64,000 nucleotides of DNA from Richelia sinica FACHB-800 (GTDB lineage Bacteria; Cyanobacteriota; Cyanobacteriia; Cyanobacteriales; Nostocaceae): the NCBI RefSeq assembly GCF_014698825.1, contig NZ_JACJTT010000002.1:310001-374000 (forward strand), given 5' to 3'. The notes beneath the pieces were generated by a model, which saw only the letters and a list, made by a program, of their open reading frames with translations, was not told the DNA's origin and searched no databases. Shown in pieces: positions 57,219-64,000 of the stretch (position 1 is its first letter; every line of letters starts with the position of its first letter). A program made the position numbers and the translations under genes.

Positions 57219-57450
57219 CTTTAATTTGCCTCTAGATATCAATTTGACTCACTTTGAGGATAAAGTAGGCATTTTGCCCCATCCTGTTTGAGCCAATATG
57301 CTTTACAACGGATGTTTATAAATCCATTTTGTTTAATTTTTGCCATGAGAGTGGAGCCTCTTTATGGCAGATTCGTGATTTTTATCAAGAATCTTAACTA
57401 AAGTTAACTTAATTCTAATACAAGGTTGCACCTCTGCGGCAAGGAGAGGA

Positions 57451-57498
57451 GTTCAGAAGTTCAGAAGTTCAGAAGTTCAGAAGTTCAGGAGTTCAGGA
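57451..57498. repeat. 8-bp tandem repeat GTTCAGAA x6
   Basis: Four exact copies of GTTCAGAA followed by two of GTTCAGGA, 48 bp in all, in the spacer upstream of ftsH. The repeat abuts a larger repeat unit that starts at 57494. Confidence 0.9.
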
Positions 57499-57630
57499 GT
57501 ATGCCTACGGCACGCTGCGCGAACAGAAGTCAGTACGGGCGGGTTTACAGATATCATCAACTATGAACGAGAATTTTGGTAAACCCGCCCGTACAGGAGT
57601 ATGCCTATGGCACGTTGCGCGAACAGAAGT
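57494..57630. repeat. Palindromic element flanked by 37-bp direct repeats
   Basis: The 62-bp inverted repeat GTACGGGCGGGTTTAC (57533-57548) ... GTAAACCCGCCCGTAC (57579-57594) sits between two 37-bp direct copies (57494-57530 and 57594-57630, exactly 100 bp apart, two mismatches). The rest of the 488 bp spacer 57243-57730 contains no gene. Confidence 0.85.
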
Positions 57631-57730
57631 TTAAAAATGCAAGAATTCCGCAGTAATGGCATTAATTATTCTGTAACTCCTGCAACTTCTGTAACTTCTG
57701 TCTTCTTCTTTCTGTACTCCCTGTTCGCAG

Positions 57731-58234
57731 CTATTTTGTTTCTGTAATTTTTAAGCTGTAAGGTAGATACTTGCCTTTATCGTAGGAACCAACCCAAATT
57801 TGGTAAGTCCCACGCAACCACTCACCGACAATACCGGGATTTTTGCCGTCTAAATCATCGTTACACCAAGTACCGCCGGGGCCTTTGATAATCATAATAG
57901 TATCGGCTGGGCTTTGCACTACTAACTTCAAATAATCAAATTTAGTACCAAGTTTCAGGGTGTGATCTGGTGCTGCATCCACAAATCCACTACAAGGGCC
58001 TGTGGGAGTCTCGGTTCTCCCAGCTACTTGACTAGCAGGAACTGAACCACCACTCATCCCCCTGACCATTAAAGGATCTGGGGAAAATGGATGACTGATG
58101 GTGACATCATCAAAAATGCCGGGAGTTTCGCGAGCGTGAGCGATGGTATTAATTAACGCTGTCAAGGAAACCATCAGTATTGTCAATGATGAGTATCTGA
58201 TTACTTTGGTGAGCGGTGTTCTCAGCATTGTCAT
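57731..58234 (-). CDS. Secreted protein with pre-peptidase C-like fold, unknown function
   Basis: The 167-residue protein has an N-terminal signal (ILMVSLTALINTIAHA, about residue 34) and a mature part with a conserved DYLKLVVQSPADTIMIIKGPGGTWCNDDLDGKNPGI segment and a C-terminal YKLxIWVGSYDxGxYxxYSLxI pattern, which resembles the beta-rich pre-peptidase C domain of cyanobacterial secreted proteins. Two cysteines (GPCSG, TWCND) could form a disulfide. Some 230 bp of AT-rich sequence containing an AAATCCAAAATCTAAAATCC repeat separates it from gltX. Confidence 0.68.
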   Translation of the reverse strand: MTMLRTPLTKVIRYSSLTILMVSLTALINTIAHARETPGIFDDVTISHPFSPDPLMVRGMSGGSVPASQVAGRTETPTGPCSGFVDAAPDHTLKLGTKFDYLKLVVQSPADTIMIIKGPGGTWCNDDLDGKNPGIVGEWLRGTYQIWVGSYDKGKYLPYSLKITETK

Positions 58235-58465
58235 TAAAATATATTTTTAAGTGGTGTTCAAGACATGTATCTTACACACCAAGTTCCCCCTCATCAGAGA
58301 AATTGACGTTCTCTTTACAATATGTTTATTTAGGGACACTCTCATACCAAGTTTAAAAATGATTCCATAAAGATGGATAGACTCAATGCCTGACAACAAA
58401 GGCATTCTCAAGCCGAAATCCAAAATCTAAAATCCAAAATGGTATCAGGTGTCCCTATCATAAAT

Positions 58466-59911
58466 TTAACTAACAGCAGCGATCGCTTGAGTTAAACGGG
58501 GTTTATCTAAACCAATTTGATGGAGTAATAGCCAGGATTGAATCAGGTCAGGGCCGTGTACGTCGCCGGTTAAAGCTACACGGAGCGATCGCATCACTAA
58601 ACCTTTCTTCACATTCTCAGCTTTCACCACTTTTTTAATGATGTCTTGGGCAATGTCGGCTGTCAGTTCCGGTTGAGTATCTAAAGCGGTGACAATAGCT
58701 TCCAATACAGCTTTTACCCCACCTTGCTCGAGTTGTTGGCTACCTTCTTCGCTCAATTCTACCGTCTCGGTAAAGAATACTTTGCTCATGGCTACAGCAT
58801 CTACTAACCGAGTTAAACTAGCAGCCAGTAAGCTGACTAACTGTTCTAACCAAGGGCGTTCTCTTCCCGATGTGAATTGATAACCTGCTGCTTCCCAATA
58901 AGGAATGAGTAAATCTGTAAGTTTATCAATGGGCATACTGTGGATATATTGGCTATTGATCCAATCCAATTTGGCCCAGTCAAACTTAGCACCAGCTTTA
59001 TTTACCCGCTCAAAGCTAAAGTCTTTGGCTGCATCAGCTAAGGTGAAGATTTCTTGGGTTGAGTCCGTGGGAGACCAACCGAGTAAGGTCATATAATTAA
59101 CCAACGCTTCCGCAGTGAACCCCATTTGCTGGAAGTCAGAAATGGATGTCACCCCGTCCCGTTTGGAAAGTTTGCGACCATCCATATTCAAAATCAGGGG
59201 TGTATGGGAAAATTCTGGTGGTTTTGCACCTAAAGCTTCATACAACAGAATTTGTTTAGCAGTGTTGGCGATATGGTCTTCTCCGCGAATGACATGGGTA
59301 ATTTGCATATCAATGTCATCCACGACCACCACAAAGTTATAGAGTGGTTGTCCCACACCTTCAGAGGAAGCGCGAGCAATGACCATATCACCACCCAAAT
59401 CACTACCACGCCAACTCATGGAACCCCTTACTAAGTCGTTCCAGACAATCTCCCGGTTATCGTCAATTTTGAAGCGAATTACATAGGAGCGTCCTTCGGC
59501 TTCAAAAGCTGCTCGTTGTTCTGGAGTTAAGTTGCGGTGACGGTTATCGTAGCGGGGAGCTTCGTTTCTAGCTTTTTGTGCTTCCCGTAATGCTTCTAAT
59601 TCTTCAGATGTGGTGTAACAGCGATAGGCTAACCCCTGATCAAGGAGTTTCTGAACTGCGGCTTGGTACAGGTGCAACCGTTCAGATTGAAAAAATGGGC
59701 CTTCATCCCAGTTCAATCCCAGCCAACGCAATCCAGTCATGATATTTTCAGTATATTCAGGACGCGATCGCTCTAGATCTGTATCTTCTATTCGCAGGAT
59801 AAACTTACCACCATGGTGACGGGCAAATAAATAGTTGAATACAGCAGTTCTGGCTGTACCAATGTGTAAATTTCCCGTAGGACTTGGAGCTATACGGACT
59901 CTGACGGTCAC
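58466..59911 (-). CDS. gltX: Glutamyl-tRNA synthetase
   Basis: The 481-residue class I synthetase charges tRNA-Glu (in cyanobacteria also a precursor of tetrapyrroles). Signature HIGH-type HIGT is at 17-20 in [12 protein letters not shown] and KMSKS-type KLSKR at 247-251. The C-terminal anticodon-binding helical domain is complete. Start ATG 59911 ([14 protein letters not shown]) is standard. A tRNA-Asp gene lies 160 bp upstream on the same strand. Confidence 0.97.
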   Translation of the reverse strand: MTVRVRIAPSPTGNLHIGTARTAVFNYLFARHHGGKFILRIEDTDLERSRPEYTENIMTGLRWLGLNWDEGPFFQSERLHLYQAAVQKLLDQGLAYRCYTTSEELEALREAQKARNEAPRYDNRHRNLTPEQRAAFEAEGRSYVIRFKIDDNREIVWNDLVRGSMSWRGSDLGGDMVIARASSEGVGQPLYNFVVVVDDIDMQITHVIRGEDHIANTAKQILLYEALGAKPPEFSHTPLILNMDGRKLSKRDGVTSISDFQQMGFTAEALVNYMTLLGWSPTDSTQEIFTLADAAKDFSFERVNKAGAKFDWAKLDWINSQYIHSMPIDKLTDLLIPYWEAAGYQFTSGRERPWLEQLVSLLAASLTRLVDAVAMSKVFFTETVELSEEGSQQLEQGGVKAVLEAIVTALDTQPELTADIAQDIIKKVVKAENVKKGLVMRSLRVALTGDVHGPDLIQSWLLLHQIGLDKPRLTQAIAAVS

Positions 59912-60072
59912 AATTAATTCTCTCTTTCAAAAAGCAATACAAGTGCTGAACGCTGAGTTACAGTAGTGATTATTTCACCACTGTCCCTTATTTATATCGC
60001 TATTCTTAGGAATGCTCGCCATAATACTCTAGGTGGCGCTATCTCAGCATTCAGCACTCTCAACTTTTTTAA

Positions 60073-60146
60073 CGGGACTGACGGGGCTCGAACCCGCAAC
60101 TTCCGCCGTGACAGGGCGGTGCTCTAACCAATTGAACTACAGTCCC
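60073..60146 (-). tRNA. trnD-GUC: tRNA-Asp (anticodon GUC)
   Basis: On the minus strand 74 bases fold as a complete cloverleaf: acceptor GGGACTG/CAGTCCC with discriminator G, D arm GTTC/GAGC, anticodon stem CCGCC/GGCGG with loop CTGTCAC (anticodon GTC), T arm GCGGG-TTCGAGC-CCCGT with one G-U. No CCA is encoded. It lies upstream of gltX and reads in the same direction. Confidence 0.97.
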
Positions 60147-60978
60147 TTGACTTGCACTTTTATTATTATTACTAACTTTTTCTGATTTGTCAACTATGTT
60201 TTGAGTTTTTTCTGGAAAAATTTTTTGGGATATCGGTTTTGAGTCTTTGACACTTACTAAAAGTGCTATTTTTCCATGAAAACAGCACTTAGGGAATTTT
60301 ACCCGACAACTCACACCAAGGGTACAGAGTATTATGTACAGTCATCAGTAAATACCAATTCTAGGAAAAATGAAACAGACCAGTAGGTTGGGTTGACCAA
60401 AGGAAACCTAACACAGACAAGACTTTGATGTTTTTGGTGATACTCACGGCAAGCTGTACAAACGATTTGGCGATATATTACTTCAGCTAACCTACATTTG
60501 TACCGATCATTTTTGGAATAGGCATGAGTGAGCAGGATGGTTAATTTTTACGTCACAACAAACTGCGTCGTGATGAGATTAAAAGAAATTACTCTCAAAC
60601 AGATTGCAGCTTCAAATGAGTATAGACCTTGAAGCTAGGAATTAGGCTTGTGATAGATTTTGTGGTTGGTTTGATTATATTTATAGTGTAAATACTGATA
60701 AAACCTGTATTTACAGTTGGAGCAAAATAGATTTATCATTTAGTGTTATGCTTTTTTTGCTAATGGGAAAAATTTAAAAAAGGGTGAATCATAAACCTTG
60801 ACAAAATCCATAAATATCATAAAAACATATAAAAATCAATAAATTTACAATGTAAAAAGTCGTAATTTTTCAATTTTTTGCAGATTTTTAAGTTGAAAGT
60901 AACAGTAAATTCACACTGGTAATTACACCAAAGCAGACAGTTAAAATAGATGCTAAATCTATCTCTATAGCTGCCATT
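60147..60978. other. AT-rich spacer upstream of the DndD-like locus
   Basis: This 830 bp region has no gene I can support apart from in-frame coding-like sequence from 60892 that runs into the small ORF described next. A GTAGGTTGGGTT repeat lies near 60383, and AT content is high from 60700 to 60890. This is a plausible boundary for acquired DNA. Confidence 0.45.
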
Positions 60979-61152
60979 ATGTTGCCACCAGAAAATATTG
61001 AAGACTTATACGAACCAATCAATAATGCACCCTTGGAAGTCAGACAGATTATTGATAAAGTTCTGAAGTTAGAGAAAAGTCGGCTAGACCGGAAGCGGAA
61101 AAGCCACATAAACGAAGATATTTTAGAAATTGTGAAGGAATCAGTGCAATGA
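60979..61152 (+). CDS. Small protein overlapping the DndD-like ATPase gene; possible remnant
   Basis: From ATG 60979 a 57-residue highly charged protein (MLPPENIEDLYEPI...VKESVQ) ends at TGA 61152, overlapping the next ATG by 4 bp (ATGA), a sign of translational coupling. The frame is open and coding-like further upstream to 60892 (KFTLVITPKQTVKIDAK), with no standard start codon there. It could therefore be a complete short protein or the surviving C-terminus of a larger partner whose upstream part is lost. No family is recognised. Confidence 0.55.
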   Translation: MLPPENIEDLYEPINNAPLEVRQIIDKVLKLEKSRLDRKRKSHINEDILEIVKESVQ

Positions 61153-63209
61153 AACTGACTTCTATTAAACTTTGCAATTTTCGGTCTTTTTATGCCACCA
61201 CACCAGAAATCAATCTTGCCACTAGTACGACGATGATTCATGGCAGCAATGGTTCCGGTAAGACCAGTTTATTAAATGCGTTTACTTGGGTTTTGTATGA
61301 AAGATTCAGTGCAGCTTTTGCGGTAGCAGAACAGTTAGTCAATAAAAGAGCAATTACTGAAACTTCACCAGGTCAATCTGTAGAATGTTGGGTAGAAATT
61401 GCTTGGGAACATGAAAACAATCGCTATCGAGCAAAACGGACTTGTCGAGTTTATAAAGGCAGTAATGAAATCGAGCCTGGAAAAACTCAGTTAACTATGT
61501 GGGTGAGTGGTGATGATGGCAAGTGGCACATTCCTAACCAACATCCTGACGATATTATTAATCAAATTCTGCCTGTAAATTTACATCAATACTTTTTCTT
61601 TGATGGTGAACGAATTGAAGAAATAGTCCGTTCTGACAACAAAACAGAAATTGCTGATGCCATCAGAATTTTTTTAGGAGTGGAAGTAATAGAGCGTTCT
61701 ATTAAACATTTAGGAGAAGCAAAGAAAGCTTTAGAAACAGAGTTAAAAAATATTGGTGAAGGGGAAATTAAACAACTGTTACGTCAACAAGAAAAGTTAG
61801 AACGGGAAATTGACTATATCACCAAACGCCAAAGTGAAATTCAACAGGAGTTAGAATATCAACAAACCTTCAAGAAAGATGTTAGTCAAAAGCTACGAGA
61901 ACTGAGTGCTGCCAAGGAACGGGAAGAGAAACGGCAGAATTTAGAAACGCAACGAGCATCTCATCGAGAAGAGTTGAGGAAAACTAGAGAAGCACTAAAA
62001 AAAATTATTTCCTCACGTGGATATACTGTACTTTTATCAGAAACTACTGCAAAATTTCGTGATATCATCACTGATTTGAAACAGCGTGGAGAGTTAACTG
62101 TTGGTATTTCACGGGAATTTATCAACGAATTGTTATCATCTGGTAGTTGTATTTGTGGTGCAGACTTAAGCGAAGGCACTCATGGACATAATCATGTCCT
62201 ACATTTACTAGAACGTGCTGGTTCTTCCACAGTTGAAGAAACAGCTATACGTATGAGTGCTCAAGTTGATGAAATTGATAAACAAGCCATAGCATTTTGG
62301 GTAGAAGTTGACCGAGAGCAAGAAAGAATTAAACAGTTACGGGATACTATTGCTCAAATTGAAGAGGAATTAGATAGTATTCAAGAACTGCTGCGAAAAG
62401 ACCCTAACGAAGAAATTAGTAGACTACAAAAGCGTTTAGATGAAATTGAAGCGAAAATTGATGATCTGAATCGTGAGCAGGGAGCAAATGAACAGAAAAT
62501 CACTTATTTAAAAATAGAAATCGATAGTTTAATTAAACAAATCGCCAAACAAAAATTAAATGAAGAAAAGCAACTGCTGGCACAAAGACGTATTAATGCT
62601 ACTCAAGATGCCATAGAAAGACTAATAGAAGTAAAAAATCGTCAAGAAAAACAATTCCGACTGCAATTAGAAAAGCGCGTTCAAGAAATATTCGCCAAAA
62701 TATCTTTTACACCATATATTCCCAAAATCAGTGATAAATATGAACTGAATTTAGTAGAAAATACCGCAGGAACTGAAGCACCTGTAGCTGCATCTACCGG
62801 AGAAAACCAAGTTCTCAGTTTATCTTTCATTGCTAGCATCATTGATAAGGTGCGGGAATGGAGCGAAAAACGCAAAATGATGATGCTGCCAGATAGTAGC
62901 ACATTTCCAATGGTTATGGATTCTCCTTTTGGCAGTTTAGATGAAATGTCCCGAAGACACATTGCTAGAACTATTCCCCAATTAGCTAATCAATTAATCA
63001 TTTTAGTGACCAAAACCCAATGGCGGGGAGAAGTAGAAGAAGAAATTACCCATAGAATTGGTAAAGAATATGTACTGACTTATTATTCTTCTAAACCTGA
63101 TTGTGAACAAGATTATATTGAATTAGGAGGAGAACGATATCCTTTAGTGCGTCAGAGTCCCAATGAGTTTGAATATACTGAAATTATGGAAGTAGAAAGA
63201 GAAAGATAG
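61149..63209 (+). CDS. DndD-like SMC/Rad50-type ATPase (AAA_23)
   Basis: The 686-residue protein has Walker A HGSNGSGKTSLLNAF (about 31-40), the DndD-like segment QYFFFDGERIEEI (about 148-160), two long coiled-coil arms (about 190-320 and 400-520) around a central hairpin with CICGADL, and a C-terminal half with the signature STGENQVLSLSF (about 547-558), Walker B MVMDSPFGSLDEM and a VTKTQW stretch near the end. DndD supplies ATPase activity in DNA phosphorothioation, but dndB, dndC and dndE are not nearby. It may be an orphan or part of another defence set. It overlaps the small ORF upstream. Confidence 0.83.
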   Translation: MKLTSIKLCNFRSFYATTPEINLATSTTMIHGSNGSGKTSLLNAFTWVLYERFSAAFAVAEQLVNKRAITETSPGQSVECWVEIAWEHENNRYRAKRTCRVYKGSNEIEPGKTQLTMWVSGDDGKWHIPNQHPDDIINQILPVNLHQYFFFDGERIEEIVRSDNKTEIADAIRIFLGVEVIERSIKHLGEAKKALETELKNIGEGEIKQLLRQQEKLEREIDYITKRQSEIQQELEYQQTFKKDVSQKLRELSAAKEREEKRQNLETQRASHREELRKTREALKKIISSRGYTVLLSETTAKFRDIITDLKQRGELTVGISREFINELLSSGSCICGADLSEGTHGHNHVLHLLERAGSSTVEETAIRMSAQVDEIDKQAIAFWVEVDREQERIKQLRDTIAQIEEELDSIQELLRKDPNEEISRLQKRLDEIEAKIDDLNREQGANEQKITYLKIEIDSLIKQIAKQKLNEEKQLLAQRRINATQDAIERLIEVKNRQEKQFRLQLEKRVQEIFAKISFTPYIPKISDKYELNLVENTAGTEAPVAASTGENQVLSLSFIASIIDKVREWSEKRKMMMLPDSSTFPMVMDSPFGSLDEMSRRHIARTIPQLANQLIILVTKTQWRGEVEEEITHRIGKEYVLTYYSSKPDCEQDYIELGGERYPLVRQSPNEFEYTEIMEVERER

Positions 63210-63585
63210 AGTAATAATTAGTTTTCCTTGGTTTTTACTCTTTTATACTTACTCTTTATGTACTGAAGAGCCATATTTTTTTGTTTCACGCACAGCAGCT
63301 TAACAAAAACAGGACTTACGCAAAATATCACTGAAACCCTATTTCCTATCCCTACGGGACGCTACGCGAACGTGGTTTATTCTTTCGTAACTTGTGTGTA
63401 AGTCCTAAAAAAGAAAGACTTTTGCAAGAGGTATATTGATTTTGTAGGGTGTGTTGTCGCGTAGCACAATGTACCTTAGATGAACATTTCTCAACCTAGA
63501 TGAGATATTTAGTTAAAAACAAAAAAATAAATACTAATGTAAGCAGTCTCATCTTAATTAATTGAATGTTAATTGTGAGTAGATA
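63210..63585. other. Convergent spacer made mostly of dispersed repeats
   Basis: The 376 bp between convergent genes holds an inverted-repeat element at 63311-63406 and a TAGGGTGTGTTG...CGTAGCACAATG repeat fragment near 63447. No coding sequence or clear terminator with a T-tract is visible. Confidence 0.5.
63311..63406. repeat. MITE-like element with terminal inverted repeats
   Basis: AGGACTTACGCA (63311-63322) and TGTGTAAGTCCT (63395-63406) form 12-bp terminal inverted repeats with one G-U/mismatch around 72 bp. The inside carries CCTACGGGACGCTACGCGAAC, related to the direct-repeat unit at 57501. No ORF is inside. It looks like a non-autonomous dispersed element. Confidence 0.6.
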
Positions 63586-64000
63586 TCAAACTTTTTCTTT
63601 TGCAGGAGGGACAATACCAAACTTATTTAAACCCTCATCAATATCTCGTAATACCTGAAAATCTTCTGCTGGTAGAGGATAACTATAGCTATTAATTAAA
63701 CCACCAGTCGGATATTTTTCTAAAAAAGAAAATGCTTGTCTAAATTCCTGTGGCTTCGCTTTAATTGGGGCATCAAAATGACAGGGAATAATCCATTGAA
63801 AATCCCATTTTGCTACTTGATTAGCCCAGTTAATAGTTTCCTGGGGTGCGCGGTTGAGAATTAAACTTTGTAAAACTGGGGCAACAAAGATCCTCCCGTC
63901 TCCCCGCAAGACTTCAAATGACCTTTGCCACTGTTGTTGCCATTTAAAGGGGAAAAACCCAAAATATGCTTTTCGAGAGCGTTCTGGGGCTTTTTGGGCA
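63586..64000 (-). CDS. DUF4336-like protein (metallo-hydrolase-like), C-terminal part
   Basis: The frame continues to the right edge of the window (first complete codon at 63999), so only the C-terminal 138 residues are present. They read ...AYFGFFPFKWQQQWQRSFEVL, RGDGRIFVAPVLQSLILNR, DFQWIIPCHFDAPIKAKP and LINSYSYPLPAEDFQVLRDIDEGL. The PCHFDAP motif and overall pattern fit the cyanobacterial and plant DUF4336 family, related to metallo-beta-lactamase-fold proteins. The apparent start at TTG 63909 is inside the gene and not real. Confidence 0.72.
   Translation of the reverse strand, partial: AQKAPERSRKAYFGFFPFKWQQQWQRSFEVLRGDGRIFVAPVLQSLILNRAPQETINWANQVAKWDFQWIIPCHFDAPIKAKPQEFRQAFSFLEKYPTGGLINSYSYPLPAEDFQVLRDIDEGLNKFGIVPPAKEKV

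Noticed and set aside
60979-61152. Identification of the small ORF as DndE
   Set aside because: DndE is about twice as long and has a different sequence pattern; no match could be seen.
1-64000. CRISPR array or rRNA operon
   Set aside because: No regularly spaced direct repeats of CRISPR type and no conserved rRNA sequence were seen; only one tRNA was found.

Overview
The window is chromosomal DNA of a filamentous, probably heterocyst-forming cyanobacterium of the Nostocales (Nostoc/Anabaena/Dolichospermum type). Evidence: a psbA gene (photosystem II D1), a HetP-family gene, a cyanobacterial group 2 sigma factor, an FtsH2-type protease, a bacterial dynamin-like protein, glgB, AT-rich spacers, HIP1 octamers (GCGATCGC, e.g. 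at 6011 and 47753) and the short palindromic repeats typical of Nostoc genomes. I could not run any search; species is not assigned.

Layout. 1-2.6 kb (minus): the 5' end of a sugar ABC permease, a GFA-family zinc protein, a small secreted coiled-coil protein and an SDR protein with a nested CIA30 domain (HCF173-like). 3.0-4.5 kb (plus): HugZ-like protein and an alpha/beta hydrolase. 4.6-10.1 kb (plus): a four-gene signalling set (dCache-HAMP-kinase-receiver-PP2C phosphatase, DUF6272/SiaB-like ATPase, STAS protein, diguanylate cyclase), laid out like the SiaABCD network of Pseudomonas. 10.1-14.5 kb (minus): glgB, small proteins, a glutathione S-transferase and a lipoprotein. 15-20.8 kb: FtsL-like/ftsI division pair, GCS2-like ligase, TerB-like protein, obgE. 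20.8-23.2 kb (minus): a variant D1 gene resembling the micro-oxic D1' form, a secreted Cys-motif protein and a HetP-family protein. 24-36.6 kb: VanZ-LamG membrane protein, radical SAM/methyltransferase pair, Pmp3 peptide, SUI1/YciH, trpB, two tandem CAP-domain proteins, RNase D and a bifunctional proline-catabolic enzyme with a repeat-derived insertion. 36.9-39.3 kb: molybdopterin-fold lipoprotein overlapping an adenylate cyclase. 39.8-50 kb: secreted/beta-barrel proteins, dynamin-like GTPase, a COQ4-motif protein, fasciclin protein, second GST, HerA-like ATPase. 50.5-60.1 kb: sigma factor, secreted proteins, a truncated Uma2 gene beside an ABC-ATPase/DUF4276 pair, ftsH, gltX and tRNA-Asp. 60.9-63.2 kb: an isolated DndD-like SMC ATPase with a small overlapping upstream ORF. 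The window ends inside a DUF4336 gene.

Working together: most genes are core housekeeping. The accessory points of interest are the Sia-like partner-switching/c-di-GMP cassette (4.6-10.1 kb), the D1'-like psbA with its own strong promoter and terminator, and two defence-like ATPase loci at 53-55 kb and 61-63 kb. Spacers hold many intrinsic terminators and dispersed palindromic repeats.
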